Positions 22,340 through 35,660 of a stretch of 64,000 nt of DNA are shown piece after piece. Origin of the DNA: Podospora pseudocomata (taxonomy: Eukaryota > Ascomycota > Sordariomycetes > Sordariales > Podosporaceae); assembly GCF_035222375.1 (NCBI RefSeq), contig NW_026946363.1, forward strand, positions 4,340,001 to 4,404,000, in the 5' to 3' direction. Below the pieces are notes generated by a model. It saw only the letters and a list, made by a program, of their open reading frames with translations, was not told the DNA's origin and searched no databases. Numbering within the stretch: the first letter of the stretch is position 1; each line of letters opens with the position of its first letter. A program made the translations under genes and the position numbers.

Positions 22340-23826
22340 TGTGCGAGTGTGGGCGAGACAGGAAATGGGATACTTGCTTCGGTGTGCGGATGGACCTGGT
22401 GGTGAGTTGGGACGACAGCGCGTGGGCTATGGCAAAGACAGTGGCAGTAGCAAAAGCAAGGTGCGTTGTTCGTTGCGCGCGCGAGTGGTACTATCTCTAT
22501 TGGATTCAGTTTCTTTGCGATGGACGTCGGACTGTGGATCGATCCGAACTGTCGGGGCGAGATAAAATAGTAGTTTGAAAAAGTAAAAAAGCAGTGGACG
22601 AAGGTTTGGGACACCAGAAGTCGCAGGCAGGCAGGCAGGTGACGGACGGCGGGCGGGTCAAGTGTGTGTCAATTGAACAAAGTACTCGAGCAGGCGCGTG
22701 CAGAAGACGGCGGTGGTTTGGGCGGCGGCAGTGAGCGAATGTGTGTTACTTGGTACAGAATGCGCGACGCCGGTTTGGAGGCCAGAATCAGAAAATGAGC
22801 GGAAGGGACTTGGGAACGTGGGAGGCTCCAAGATAGATCCGGGGGGTGAAATTGAAGCCGGAGATGAAGTCAGCGAGATTGGCAGCGCACCAGTGACGAC
22901 CCGCCCCTGACCACAGTGGATATTCGAGGTTCATAGCCAAGTATTAGCGGCCTTCCAGCTTGCCAGTTCCAGACCATGAAGGGCACGGTGCGGATTTGGG
23001 AAATGGGGGGTAGCGCTGTGGCTGTGGGGCGCGACTCGGTTCAGTGTTAGCGCTCACTAGGGCCTGCCGGCGAATTTATAAACGTCGGGGGTGGGGGAAC
23101 GGATTTTGGTGGTAGGGCTCTCCTGAGCATCAGAACGCGATATCATAAGATCCAGAAATTGTCTTTAAAGCATAACTACCTGACATACGTTGTGTTAGTA
23201 TCCTGTGCTTGTCCGATTGGGTAACCCTTCGAAAGCCCTTCAGTCGGCTAGAATGTATCGTGCTAACTGCTTACTCTCACCACTCACCTTCCATGACGAG
23301 TATTCCCCTAGAACTAACAGCTCGATGACACCCTCCCGCCACCCCACCACCTTCCCGTCTAGATTCCCGCCAGGCAGTGAACTTGCATCAATAAAGACAG
23401 ATATCGATTGCCTATAACTTGCTCAGCTCTCGGCACCCCTCTCCTCTTCACATGCAGACGGCATTCAGTTCGACAGATAATCCACCTGGAAGTTTCAACA
23501 AAAAGTCTCCCGCCCTATGATCAGTTCACCTTGTGCAAAATCAGTCCTGACCTTGGCGGTATAGTTGTTCTCGATACTAAAACCAGGGTATCATTCTTGA
23601 CGCGGGCTTCCACCAACGATGAACCTTGTATCTTAAATGAACAAACTTCTGCGGCCGACGAGGATATATCCTTACAAACTTCTCCTTCCTCCTACCCAAC
23701 TACCATCTTTGCGAGAACTGACCTGTCCTCCGGGTATCAAATGTATTTCAAAACCATAAACATGCTTCCTTATGCCGAATACCACTCCATAACCTTACAT
23801 CCTTGTCCCATGAGACCTAAAACCTG
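22340..23826. other. Upstream region of rho3 and 3' flank of cwc25
   Basis: About 1.5 kb between two leftward genes. Frames are short and without domain signal. No tRNA or repeat was found. Confidence 0.5.
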
Positions 23827-24993
23827 TTACCGTCGCTCGGCCCGGTCTGCAATCTTCATCTCGGCCGCTCTGCTGTGAAGTTTGTTGGCAAACCCAGCAT
23901 CACCACCGTATCTCTTGTTTCGCTGACGAGCCAAGTCCTCTGCCTCCTTTTCTGCCCGCTCTCGAGCCTCGATGGCAGCAAGCCTCTCTTGGCGGGTTTT
24001 GTCCAGGTCGGTAGCCGCCTCTTGCATGGCGGCAAGCTTACGCGCACGCTCCTCCTCCTGCGCGCTGTGGTCCTGGTTGCCACTGCGATCTTCGAAATCC
24101 CGGCGAGGCCTGTCCCGTCTCTCGTCATTCTCTCGTCTGCCGCGGTTGTCTCGTCTTTCATAGTTGTCTCTCCTATCGCGGCTATCCCTTCCATCACGGC
24201 TATCCCGCCTGTCGCGACTGTCTCTCCTATCACCGCTGTCTCTTCTGTCGCGGCTGTCTCTTCTGTCTTTACCTCGGCGCTCGGGTGAGTCTCTTCTGCG
24301 TCTTCGTCGATCATCATCGCGAGAGTCGCGTCGTCGAGGACTCCTGGATCTGTCCCTGGATTCTGACCTGTGCCGTCGGGAACGCCTCTCGCCATCTCTG
24401 TCGTCGTCACGGTGACGGTGTGATCGGTGATGGTGGGAGCGATGCTTGTGCCTCCTCTCTTCCTTGCTCTTGGATGACTGGGGGTCTTCGATACCCATCG
24501 ACGCGAAAATTTGCCTCCTCTTGACTGGGTCGTTCATCATCTTTTCATATGCCTCTTGTTCCTGTCTCTTAATCGCCAGCAGTGGGTCCTCCCTAATCTT
24601 TGCGGCGACATCTCGAGGGTTAGCGATAGCTGGGGCCGCAGCAACATCCTCGATCGCAGACTGCTTCGAGAGCTTCTTCACCTCGTTATCCTGAAGCAGT
24701 TTGTCGATGCGGCGCTTCCCGAGCAGGTAGGCCTCGTTTTCCGCGGCATCTCCAGCCTGCCCAGTCGGCCCAGCGTACATCCATTCGACGCGATCAATTT
24801 TGCGCTTGCCGCCTGCCGCCTCGAGCGCCTTTTGAATCTCCTCCTTTTTTCGCTCCTCTTCAATCTCCTGGAGTCGCTGTTGGAGTTTCTTGCGTTCGGC
24901 AATCGCTTCGGCTTCGGCTTTTTGAGTGGCTGCGAGATTGGCTGACCGCTGGGGATGCCAGCTCTTTTTCATGTTAAGGTCTCCGGAACCCAT
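23827..24993 (-). CDS. cwc25: Pre-mRNA splicing factor Cwc25
   Basis: An intronless 388-residue protein. The start at 24993 gives MGSGDLNMKKSWHP, the conserved beginning of Cwc25 (Cir_N-type region), so the longer open frame to 25113 is rejected. Next come a coiled, charged segment, the conserved KIDRVEWMYAGP and AYLLGKRRIDKLL, then IREDPLLAIKRQEQ and KRRQIFASMG. The second half is an Arg/Asp/Ser-rich domain with repeated RRDSRD units, then a helical C-terminal region. Cwc25 joins the spliceosome after Prp2 action and is needed for the first catalytic step. It acts in the nucleus. The domain order and the start match the family well. Confidence 0.9.
   Translation of the reverse strand: MGSGDLNMKKSWHPQRSANLAATQKAEAEAIAERKKLQQRLQEIEEERKKEEIQKALEAAGGKRKIDRVEWMYAGPTGQAGDAAENEAYLLGKRRIDKLLQDNEVKKLSKQSAIEDVAAAPAIANPRDVAAKIREDPLLAIKRQEQEAYEKMMNDPVKRRQIFASMGIEDPQSSKSKEERRHKHRSHHHRSHRHRDDDRDGERRSRRHRSESRDRSRSPRRRDSRDDDRRRRRRDSPERRGKDRRDSRDRRDSGDRRDSRDRRDSRDGRDSRDRRDNYERRDNRGRRENDERRDRPRRDFEDRSGNQDHSAQEEERARKLAAMQEAATDLDKTRQERLAAIEARERAEKEAEDLARQRNKRYGGDAGFANKLHSRAAEMKIADRAERR
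24110..24300 (-). repeat. Imperfect tandem repeat coding RRDSRD-type units in cwc25
   Basis: On the coding strand, units of 12-15 bases repeat more than ten times with scattered changes and encode alternating Arg, Asp and Ser. The repeat forms the RD/RS domain of the splicing factor. Confidence 0.8.
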
Positions 24994-25841
24994 CTTGTCG
25001 GTATTGTTGCTGCTCTCACGCTGCGTTGAAGTGGGTGATGGAAATGTTGTTGGTGGAAACAAAACGCAGTGAGCAGAGAAGAGGCGAAAGTGATAGGTGT
25101 TTTGCGACCGCAATTAATTGTGGGGCTAGCATGGAGGCAGGGGTCTTAGCTTTCGGGCCCAAGTGCCGCATGAATACTGGACCCTAACCCTGGCGCTTAC
25201 CTAGTGAATTACATGTCACTTGCGCGTTTCGAGGCCAATATTTCAAACTTTCTCAACTGTGTTAGCAATTTGAAAGAATGATCAATCGACCACTTAAAAT
25301 AGCAGAGAGGTGTCTTGTGATAGCGAGCAAACTTTTGAGGATCTTCAAATATGCTCAAGAGGTCTGTTGAATATCATTTCAGCCCTTTGCTTTGTCATAG
25401 TCTCCATTTTCCTGCCTACATTGGATCTCTTGCTTAAGGCGAAAATAACCAAAGAAAAGGCACTTGGATTCTGAGTTACTATTTAGGTAGTCAGAGAAAG
25501 TAAGGGGACCTGTTGCTTTCCGACTTGAAAGAGTAGCCCCAAGCATCTATCAATACATGTTTTGCGCATGTCTCGAAATTGTTTCCCATGAGATAATATG
25601 CAAATAGCGGGAACCGGCTCGTACCCTTGCGCGGCCCACAGCACTACCCCCACACTTGGCAACCAGATCCCCACCATCCCAATCAGCTTCAGCCTTACCA
25701 CAACTGCCTGGAACAACCTCCAGCGGGGAGCTGTCCTGGAAACAACAACTCTCGATTTTCGGAGCTCCCAAACTCGCGACCCCACATCATCGCCACACCA
25801 ATTAGGTACCAGATCGATTGGTAAACTACTCAGTCATCATC
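24994..25841. other. Divergent promoter between cwc25 and csn2
   Basis: About 850 bases with no supported gene. Frames at 25598-25849 run into the csn2 start and are not separate genes. Confidence 0.55.
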
Positions 25842-27367
25842 ATGTCTGACGACGATTTCATGCAAGCCTCTGATGAGGACTACGACTTCGACTACGAAGA
25901 CGAGGAGGAGGAGGACAGCGGTGATGTCGACATCGAGAACAAATACTACAATGCGAAACAGACCAAGACGAGCGATCCCGAAGAGGCTATCACGGAGTTT
26001 CTCAGTATTCCATCGCTAGAACCAGAGAAGGGAGAATGGGGTTTCAAAGGCCTCAAGCAAGCCACCAAGCTGGAGTTTAAGCTCGGCCGGTATCAACAGG
26101 TGAGTGCATCGTGAATATCCGGAACAGATGGGTCGACACATGCTGACCGGCTTCCATCTAGGCTCTCGATCACTACAAGGAGCTCCTCACATATGTCAAA
26201 TCGTCCGTCACCAGAAACTACTCAGAGAAGTCGATCGACAACATGCTCAACTATGTCGAGAAAGGAGCCGACAACCCGGCAGCGGTCAAGTTCATCGAGC
26301 AATTCTACTCCGAAACCCTCAAATGCTTCCAGAACACCAACAACGAGCGTCTATGGCTCAAGACCAACATCAAGCTCGCCAGGCTACTGCTCGATCGAAA
26401 GGACTACCACGCCATGACCCGGAAGATCAAGGAGCTTCACAAGGCTTGCCAGAAGGAGGACGGAACCGACGACCCCAGCAAAGGCACATATTCTCTCGAG
26501 ATCTACGCCCTGGAGATTCAGATGTACTCGGCGATGCGCAACAACAACCAGCTCAAGATTCTCTACAACAAGGCGCTGAAAGTCAAGTCGGCAGTGCCTC
26601 ATCCCAAGATTCAGGGCATCATCCGCGAGTGCGGCGGCAAAATGCACATGAGCGAGGAGAACTGGAAAGAGGCCCAGAGCGACTTTTTCGAAGCTTTCCG
26701 CAACTACGACGAGGCCGGCGATCTTAGGCGGATCCAGGTGCTCAAATACTTGCTGTTGACAACCATGCTCATGAAGTCGGACATCAACCCCTTTGACAGT
26801 CAGGAGACCAAGCCTTACAAGAACGACCCTCGCATCGCCGCCATGACGGACCTGGTAGATGCATATCAACGAGATGACATTTACAAGTACGAGGACGTGC
26901 TCCAGAAGAACACGGACCTGCTTGCGGACCCTTTTATTGCTGAGAACATCGACGAGGTTACGCGTAACATGCGGACCAAGGGCGTTCTTAAGCTTATTGC
27001 CCCGTACACTCGCATGCGGTTGAGCTGGATCGCCAAGCAGCTGCAGATTGGAGAAGAGGAGGTCCAGGATATTGTCAGCTACCTTATTGTTGACGGCAGG
27101 GTACAGGGCCGGATTGATGAGCACGCTGGCACGTTTGAGATTGAGTCCAAGGGCGACGCTGATCGCATTCAGGCGATTGAGACTCTGGCGAGCGCGGTGG
27201 GGGATTTGTACACGTCTGTGTTCAAGGACTCGGAGGGGTTCAAGATTATGCAGTCGTATGACAATATCATGATGGATATGCATTCTGGTGACGATCGGAT
27301 GATGAGGCCGTCGGTTCCGGGGTATAGGAGGGACGGGAGGAGCAGGAGTGGGGTGATGATTCACTAG
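25842..27367 (+). CDS. csn2: COP9 signalosome subunit 2 (CSN2)
   Basis: Two exons, 25842-26099 and 26162-27367, encode 487 residues; the intron is 62 nt (GTGAGT, branch CTGAC, CTAG). The start gives the acidic MSDDDFMQASDEDYDFDYED, characteristic of CSN2. Helical repeats follow (YYNAKQTK, FLSIPSLEPEKGEWGFKGLK, KFIEQFYSETLKCFQNTNNE, WLKTNIKLARLLLDRKDY). A PCI domain ends the conserved part (LIAPYTRMRLSWIAKQLQIG, YLIVDGRVQGRID). CSN2 is a scaffold subunit of the complex that removes Nedd8 from cullins, and in fungi it affects development and light responses. The C-terminal 60 residues differ from animal CSN2. It shares a divergent promoter with cwc25. Confidence 0.93.
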
Positions 27368-29036
27368 TTCTTTTTCGGGGAGGGGGGATATGGCGATAGA
27401 TTTATGAAATGGGTTTTATATGGTATGAATATTGATAGCGGATTCTGCCTCATGGGATGAGGAAGATGGGGCGGCGGGTTGGAGGGGGTAGAGATTGGGT
27501 TTGGGGGTTGGTATGCGAACCCCTGGTTTATTCATCACAGCAGAGAATTAAAGAGAACAGAAATACTTTAGCATTCCTTGCTCGGGTTCGTTGTGATTGT
27601 TGGGGGTATTTTGACCTGCCTGCTTAGAAAGGGGGATATCCACTCTTCTTTTTGCAAGTTATCAGGGAGGTGTATATCCACTTGTGTTTTTTTACGAGGG
27701 CAGGTAGGTGTAGGTAGGTATGGGGCTTTGGTGGAAAGGGGGGCGGATATCAACAACCGAGATCAACAACCTACCTGTAAGTATGTATGTATGCACCCCC
27801 ACGTAAAACGGCATGTTCAACGACGCCCAGATCCAAACTCTGGCTGTTAGTATCCAACCACCTTCGAGTAAGCACATTGGGTCCAGAATTCTTCCGTCCG
27901 TGACCTGTGCCGTCTGTGCCGTGTGCCGTCTCTACTTACCTCTGTACCAGACTTGGGGGCTTTTCCGCTCCAAGGGTGCAGCAGATATAGGTACATTGGC
28001 TTAGTTAGGCACCTGCCGAAACCATAGGAAGCTGACCCATGGGACAAGGTTTCGATAGCTTTTTGGGGTCCGGGGGTGGTGGGTGGTAGCAAAGGTAGGA
28101 AGATTTCTGTCGTGTTCGATTGTTCTTCTGGGGGAAGCCGGGCTGAGGTATGATACTTCTGTTGTTGGGTTGGGAGAGTTCTTGGCTCTCGGACTTGAGG
28201 GGGGGGAATATTGGTTTGGTGTTTGGGACGTGAAGAAGATGGGTTTTGGTGTCTATTGTGAGCTTGACGGGGTGATGGAGTATCTCTCTCGGGTGTAGTT
28301 GGATGGGTTTGACTGTGCGTGTTGGAATGTTTGTTGACTTCAACTTGATTTTGTGATGATGCTAGGCTTCACTGACTGGGCGTTGAGATTTACCTAATGA
28401 GACAACATGCTCATACATCGCCATGTTGACTGTTCAAGCACAGGCTAGGAATGTCTATCAATGTATGAATTCGACTAGACTGCCTGTTACCTAACCTAGT
28501 GTCATTTCTGAGCTGGAGTTTACTTGACCAGGTACATGGGTTTGGCAGAGAATTTCCCAAGAATTATTACGATGAAGAGTTTCTTTCGGACTTGCAGTAC
28601 CGTGTCAAGAGGGATTACTCTGGCGTGAAGACACAGGTGATAGTACTGTAGAAAGTTTGTTGAGAGTAGAATAAGTCCCCTAATGGGCACAGTTACCGCC
28701 CTTCAAAGAAGAGAAATAGTAATTTGTGTGGGAGACTCTACCAGTTTGATGGACAAGTTGACCTTGAATGTCAACAGTCTCGGGGCTTCGTGATGGAATT
28801 GACTTTCCATCCAAGTCTACCCCAAAGACAGGATGCCACCCATGGCCTACTACTACCCCTGACCAGCCACCCAAGCTCACGCAAGTCAGTCATCACAGTA
28901 GTAAGCAAACCCCGACTTCAAGCACCGAGAGCGCGTCGTTGAAATATGCTCTACTGCAAAAGCCCTACAAGTCACGCCCTTCAATCCCACCCAACCTCTC
29001 CGCACTCCAGTCAAAACCTACCCACCCACCCACCCA

Positions 29037-29037
<1 letters not shown>

Positions 29038-29086
<49 letters not shown>
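29038..29086. repeat. (CA)n microsatellite
   Basis: About 24 uninterrupted AC dinucleotides, preceded by a short CCCA tetranucleotide run. Confidence 0.98.
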
Positions 29087-29089
<3 letters not shown>

Positions 29090-32000
29090 CTGCATAAACA
29101 TCATAAACTTGGTAGCCCCTCTAACTGGTGCTCGACAGGCATGAATACTCCAACCAAGGGTAACATCATGACCACACTTGTGCCGTTTCCCAATGAACCT
29201 CTGTGGTCTCCAAAGAGAGTAGTATTGCAGGCACTGACGACTTGGGTCTAGCTCAATCCGATGGGAATCTGCCCTGTCACGCGTACCCGACCGGTGGTGA
29301 GTTACAGCCGTTGAACGGAACTTCCCTTGCTCTTTCGTTGCAGGATAGTGAGGAGCATCGGAGAAAGCATCACCCCCTTCTCATCACAAAAGTCCCGTGC
29401 CTTGAAAAAACATGAGATCATTCAAAAATCCTCCTCCCCTCGTACAACAGCGTGGGATAAAACCATTCCACAACAGGGACCAGCCCATGTAGACGCTCGG
29501 AATCTTCCGTGTATACCTACCCCCTCCCTTCCTTATCTCTTCTTCCTCATCATCACCCCGAACTTGATCTATCTCAGTCCCACCATGATCTAGATCTTGG
29601 CTCCGACAAGCAACCACGATTCCGCGTGTGCTGCTAGGTAACATGTGACGATACGACACCAGGGAAATGCCTGAAGGAAAAAAAAGAAAAAAAGTCCTTC
29701 GACATATACACCGCTAGATAAAAAAGCCCTCAGCTATCATTCGTGTGCCGGACCACCGCTAATCGGCGGAAGTGGAAGTATCCGTCAGGGATAGGTATAT
29801 GCAACGGTTGTACCCAGGAAAACCCACCACCGGTTCTACAACGGGCGGCATGTTGCAGCGGCGGTGACGAATAGGGACCGTATTGCAGTCCTTGGAGTTC
29901 AAAGAGACAACAACACACAGTGAAAGGGGAGGAAAAAGGGGAAAAGGGTGTCACCGCCGTTTTGTCCGCCGAGGGGGATGAATAGAGCACACAATTAAGG
30001 GGCAGGGAAAGGGGGTTCTATCTATAAGAAGGCTTTGTATAGTTGTTATCATAGAGACATAATTATGACTGCATGTGCTTGTGCCCGTCACACGCGCTAC
30101 GGACAGTCATGTGCTTTTCTCAAGTTGATGAGCCTTGGACAACTAGCTTGGTTTCCATAAGAAAGCAATCTAAACAAAGTTTTCTGTTACTATTAGCATC
30201 AGTCTAAGGCTGGTGTAGTTGCAGCCTATTGGTAGCAGATCGGAAAAACTCCTCCGGAAGTTCACTGGCAAGGGTGTGCCCATGGTCGTGGAGGATGGCA
30301 TGGGAGAGGCTTGCATGTTTACAGTCGCACCATCTCTGCTATCCCGGCGTCCTCCTCGAGGGCGTAACACGACTTCGGGGAAGGCCCGTTGTGTCTGGGG
30401 AGGTGCCATCGTGACAGGCAAGCTTGGTGTTGAGACCCCACGCCAAGTCATAAGTCAACAAGTACTTCCCGGCGGACAGCCCCGGCCGCAAGAAGCGCAA
30501 AGAATGATGATAATACCCAGGAGGTCGGTGATTGCAGGGCTGTATATCGGTTCGGCACTGACTTTGTGGGGATTTAGATTGCGGTTGGTTCTCTGTACTC
30601 CGTATGGCGGTCCTGGTCTAGGTAGGGGGGCATCATGGTCGGTTCCTTCCAGACTTGTATCTGCTTCCCCGCAAGAGGAGCTGGAAAAATGAAGAAAGCG
30701 AAGGGCACAGCAGAGGCGAGCTACTGGCAATTCTTGATCAGCCGACACACCGAGAAACACTGAGGATGGTCTGCGACGACACGGGAAGCGGCAGGATGCC
30801 TCGGGAGCGACCTGGGAAAGTCCTGCATGATGTTTCGCGCCGCACATGAGAGAAAGCATGGTGGATGGTGGCTGGCCTCGCAAGCTCCCTGCGAGCTTGG
30901 AGCGGGGAGAGCGAAACGAAGCTGGGACGGGCTGAAGCGATGGTGGGCTAAACTGGACTGAAGATTTGATTATAATGGATGGAATATAAGGCCGCCAAGA
31001 TGGGGTGAAGCGGGAGCTGCCCGGGTGGTCTTGTCTCGTCCAGCGCAAGAATTCCCGCCCTTGTGAAGCGCGCGGAGGGGCTGGTTGCATCCATGGGAGG
31101 TCCTGGGTTGCAGCGCATGGTCCAGATGCCAAGGGCCAGCCCGAGAAATGGTGTGCAGATGGGACTGGGTCGGCCGTTGACGAAGATGGTGAAGTGAATA
31201 CTAGTAGAATGTAAGCGGGCAAAGAGCCCTCTAGTGCCTTTGTTTTCCTCTCCGGACCTGTTCTTGTGAAGCGTCAAACACGGAACGCCGGAGCGGACAG
31301 ACGACCGGCCGGTAGTTGATAACTCGTTGAAGATGTGGAGCGATGTTTATGCCAGGGGCAAGGGCAGGCAAGTCCCCTGATGACGATGAGGTGGAGACGG
31401 TGCTCCTTACCCCACGGGGCCACGGGCAGCGCATGGACCACTAACGGGTTAGGGGAGAAAGAACCCCAGAAACAGTTGGTTGGCTTGTGCGTTTTTTCTA
31501 ATCGGCACTCTCAAACTGGCGTTTTTCCACCACTAACCTCTCTTGCCGGGCTAGACACGATCGATAGACCATCCTCAATCATTTCAGCTCCATCTCGTGC
31601 AACTCGGCTTTTCTGCCCCAAGCTTTCCGCATCTCTGCCGTGCCATTGTGCGGCGGTGTGTGCTGTCTGGCGATGGATGATACGGCGAATATCGACAGCT
31701 CACCCACGTTACATTTTGAGCACGCTCCCCGCTAATTTGTAACCATGAGAAGATGTAATTGGTGCCCCTGGCTGCACCGTCGAGACCGCCTCCCGCAGCC
31801 CCTCAGAAGAATCACTATTCGAAGAGCCCTTCGTTGTACACTGGCACACCTCGTAGGGCACTATGACGATGGTGTCAGCGAGCACGAATCGGATCGATGA
31901 GCGTCCTGACGTCTGCCGCCGGCACGACCCACTTGGCCGAGTGCTCACCAGTCACAGGTGCATCGCCATTGAAGCAATTGACGTCCCCTCGAGCAGTTTG

Positions 32001-34294
32001 TTTGATATTGGCTGGAATCTCGGCCTTCTGCCCACAGCTAGTTCGAGCCAAACCTGTGGCTGTCAGAGAACACCATGCACGGCCGATGGGGATAGAACCT
32101 GGTTTGGATTGGTTCATCTGCAAGCCATCACTGGCAATCCGACACCAGGACCGAGAGCGTAGAGGGCTCGCAGCTGGCAGTACGACAGTGGAACGAAAGA
32201 CTGGCACCGTTAACGCAACATATCCAACAGTCCACCAAACCGGCGACGAAACCGAAAAAGCCACCACGACAGCAAGCCCGAGGTTGGGTCTAGTTCATGC
32301 CAGCCAGCCCCAATGCATGGGCCCTCTTCCTGCTGGCACACTTTGCGGCATGGATGAGTCTGGGAATCCTTGCAAAGGACCAATAGAGCGCCGTCTCCAT
32401 CCATCCTTCAGCATCGTGAACCTGCTTTCAAAATCGCCGCTGGAAGATTTTCTCAACACTTTTGTCATCAACCTGCGAGTGTAGACGCTAGCACCTTCGC
32501 TTCATCCAGAGGGCACATGGCACGTCAAGCTCCGGCTTGGCACTGCTACATTCTCCAGGTCATCGAGCAACTCTTGCTACGCTACGCTGAGCTATCCCAT
32601 GTCTCGGCTCGCCAGGGTAGCAGTCTTCAAACGGGGGTACGGCGTTTGGACAGATCGACAATGCTCCCTTCTGCACTTGTCCGTGGCTGATGAAGCGGAC
32701 GCCGTTGTTTCCTCAAGATTGAACACTTCGCCATGAGGTACCGGCTACCTAACACGAGGGCGCCACTTTTCAGTTGAGCCGAGCTCCAATTTGAACTTGT
32801 ACAACCTGTGCCACTGAGGAGCATAAGGAACATTTCATCTGACATATGCTCGTTGCGTCAGCCCAACGCCCACCGGAAGAACGTTGACGATCCGACTCGG
32901 CAGGGTTGAGCATCGTGGTTGAATGAGACTTGATACGTTATCGCGCAACTGCCGGGAATCCTCAACCTATGCATTGAAGGTGCGGTTTGGAGGTTGTTTA
33001 CAGAATGGCTCGTAAACTCCACATTCCCGGTAGCATGTAGTTGGAGAAGCACAGATGCCAACTCCAGCACTGGCCAGAAGACGCACAACACACCTTCCCC
33101 TGACGGCAGCTTGTGACGGATGTCGATCAGACCCGCTAGTCCGATCTGGAAACCCGTTCTGCCAGTACAATTCCGGGTTGTCCAGGACGCACGCACGGTA
33201 TCTGGCTAAGCAATGCTCAGATCAAGTTTCTTCCCGGTTCAAAAGTGTGTTGACATAACCTCACAGTTAATTTGCTTGGGAAGGCGGGTATAATGTGGCA
33301 GATAAAGACATAAGGTCCGTTCTCGGGCAACACGGACGGCTCTTTCGGTACATATAAATTAACTATCCAAGTGTGCCCTTTCCCATGACATGGGACAAGC
33401 GACCAGCAGGCGGGGGACTATGCCCGAGTCCAGCGAGCTCCGTGAACGGCAGGCAGGCATAAAAAACATTTCCGCTATGCTGTTCCGATGCCGACTGGGC
33501 AGAGACAAAAGCGTTTCGTGAGGTATCCTCGGCGGTCAGGGCCATGAAAACTAAAAAGACAGGGCCTTTCCGGAAAGGTTGACCGGTAGTCATGGCATGG
33601 CATGTCACCGCTCACGTCAACACCGGTACTCGTCCCTGATCTCGCCATGCCGCTGGCTGATTCTCGACTGGTGTTTCGGCATCGGCGTCAATACCACCAG
33701 GTGCAGGGGCCCGTTGGAGTTGCAGTCTCTCTCGGACCAAGGAGGTACCAGCATCTCCTGATGCCACACCCATGGAGCCACATCACACACCTCTACCGGC
33801 TACTTGCCCACCGTGATCGTGTAAGAGCCAGCTGTCAAGGCTGCATGCCGGGCATTTGCGGCAAGCCCTCATTGAACACCACAGCGCCCTGCTGGACAAG
33901 TTTTTTTTCTTTCTTGCTGGATATCAAGCGATAGCGCTGACATCAATGGCTCACCACACTACAACACAACCTGTTCACGACAAACGCATCCTGCAAAGCG
34001 GCATCTGGACATTTTGCAAGCTTCGGCATTGTATTTGCCCTCTACACTTCGAAACCTATAATTACCCGGCCCTGGACTCGGGGAGGAGGCTGGAGCTTCT
34101 TGAGCACCCCTGTTCTTCCGATTTCTTGAAGTTGCGGGCAGCGGGCTCGAGTGTCTCGCAGGGCGCCCCGGCACCCTGGTATCCCAGCAATACCCCGGGC
34201 TCCCAGCATCCAGGATCAGGGGCATTCAGGATTTTGAAGAGAAGCGGAGCAGTGACAGAATTTCAAAGCTCCCACACTCTCTGCACAAAGAAGG

Positions 34295-34295
<1 letters not shown>

Positions 34296-34339
<44 letters not shown>
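34296..34339. repeat. (CA)n microsatellite
   Basis: About 22 uninterrupted CA dinucleotides in a non-coding stretch. Confidence 0.98.
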
Positions 34340-34344
<5 letters not shown>

Positions 34345-35100
34345 GAGGACGAAGGCTGCAAGGCCCAGGCAGTTCGTAACTTTCACCACGCTCATTTTGC
34401 TCCCACGGAACACACACGCCCTGGGGTTGGGACTCGTGAAAGGCGGGAGCTCAGACCTCATGGTCCCCTGTCTCATCGTGGTGTGCTCGTTCATCGTCAA
34501 CGGCAGTCCGGGAACCCCCGGCAAGCCTCATGGGCATGGGGACTTGCAGCTAATAAAGGCCGCCGAGAATTAGCAAATCCGACTCTGTTTTTGCGCTGGG
34601 CGGGCCAGTGCGTCCGGGGGGTGGGAGTGTGGGAGGGGGAAAGCAACACCAGGGTAGGTAAGGAGGAGGACCAGGAGGGGGGTGGCATCTCCTGCGGAAG
34701 ACGGAGCAACAGAGCCCAAAAAAAAAAAAAAGGTAAAATGAGTTCTGACGATGGGTGGTGGCCAGGGGCGGGCAGGCAATTTTCGAAAAAAGTAGTGGAC
34801 AGCATAACTGCATGAGGGAGGTTGACACCAGCCTGTAGGGTGCGGATTAATTGGCAGCAATAATTGGGGCCTAGTAGCAGCACTGCAGCAGCTAGCAGTA
34901 ACGCTGTCTCCACCCGAGGGTCGACTTTGGACGCTCGCTTGCCTTTCCAATCTCTCACAAGTCAGTCCCAGGTCGCCTTTTCTCTCTTTTTTTTTTTCTC
35001 GTCCCGTCATGTACGGGGTGTCTGTCGCTGTCGCGTTTCTTAATACCTGGGTAGTGTGTTATTATTATTATGCCCCTTCCTCCCATCCCAACTCGTCCCG

Positions 35101-35660
35101 TCTCGTCCGTCTCTTCTCTTATCCTCTCCTCTCCTCTCCTCTCCTCCTCCTTTCCATTTCTTCCCGTCCGATCCGCCCGCCTCTTATACTACGTACCTCT
35201 CCCAAGGTTGACGCCGTAGCTGGTCCTTGGTTGTGTGTGTCCGCCCGTCGCTCTCGCTCTTGGCTTTCTCTGGTACCATCCGCTGGTGAAGTCGGTCGTT
35301 GTGAAAATCACTTATCATTTTATTTGTTTTTTTGTTTACTTTTACCCATCCTCGTCTGTTCTTGTTCTTTCATGCGTACCTCTCCTCCTCGGTTTTACAA
35401 GTGTCGCTGGCGGTCCCGCTGTGGTTCCCCGATCCGATAATAAGAGAGACCTGACACACACGACGGTACGGTACATACCTATCACACCTGAACGGGCTGT
35501 GTGTGCAAACGAACGACGGAACGCTGGAGTAGCCAACACGCAGTAGGGCAACACACACCAGACAGAGAGAAAAGATAAAACAAACCTGTTTTCTTAGATA
35601 CATATCTCTCTCTCCCTCTCTCCCTCTCTGTCTGTCTCTCCCTCTCCCTCTCCCTCTCTC
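35101..35660 (+). promoter_or_regulatory. Pyrimidine-rich leader/promoter tracts upstream of the otubain gene
   Basis: CCTCT pentamers repeat at about 35122-35150, and a long CTCTC/CCCTCT tract runs at about 35603-35660, ending in CAG. CT-rich stretches just before fungal start codons commonly mark active promoters and leaders. The final tract plus CAG could also be the 3' splice site of an intron in the 5' untranslated region. Confidence 0.5.

Noticed and set aside
28083-28298. A 71-codon plus-strand frame ending VMEYLSRV
   Set aside because: It looks somewhat protein-like but has no family resemblance, no supporting splice sites and no conserved start context.
30455-31222. A 255-codon open frame on the minus strand
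   Set aside because: Composition is poor (Pro/Ser/Arg/Cys-rich without hydrophobic periodicity), no domain is seen, and other frames across the same DNA are equally open.
31897-32484. A 195-codon plus-strand open frame
   Set aside because: It overlaps a similarly open frame on the other strand and shows no domain. At least one must be chance, and neither strand is proved.
33856-34815. A 319-codon open frame on the plus strand
   Set aside because: It reads through a CA microsatellite as a His-Thr run and an A run as lysines, and has no domain. It is a chance frame in GC-balanced DNA.
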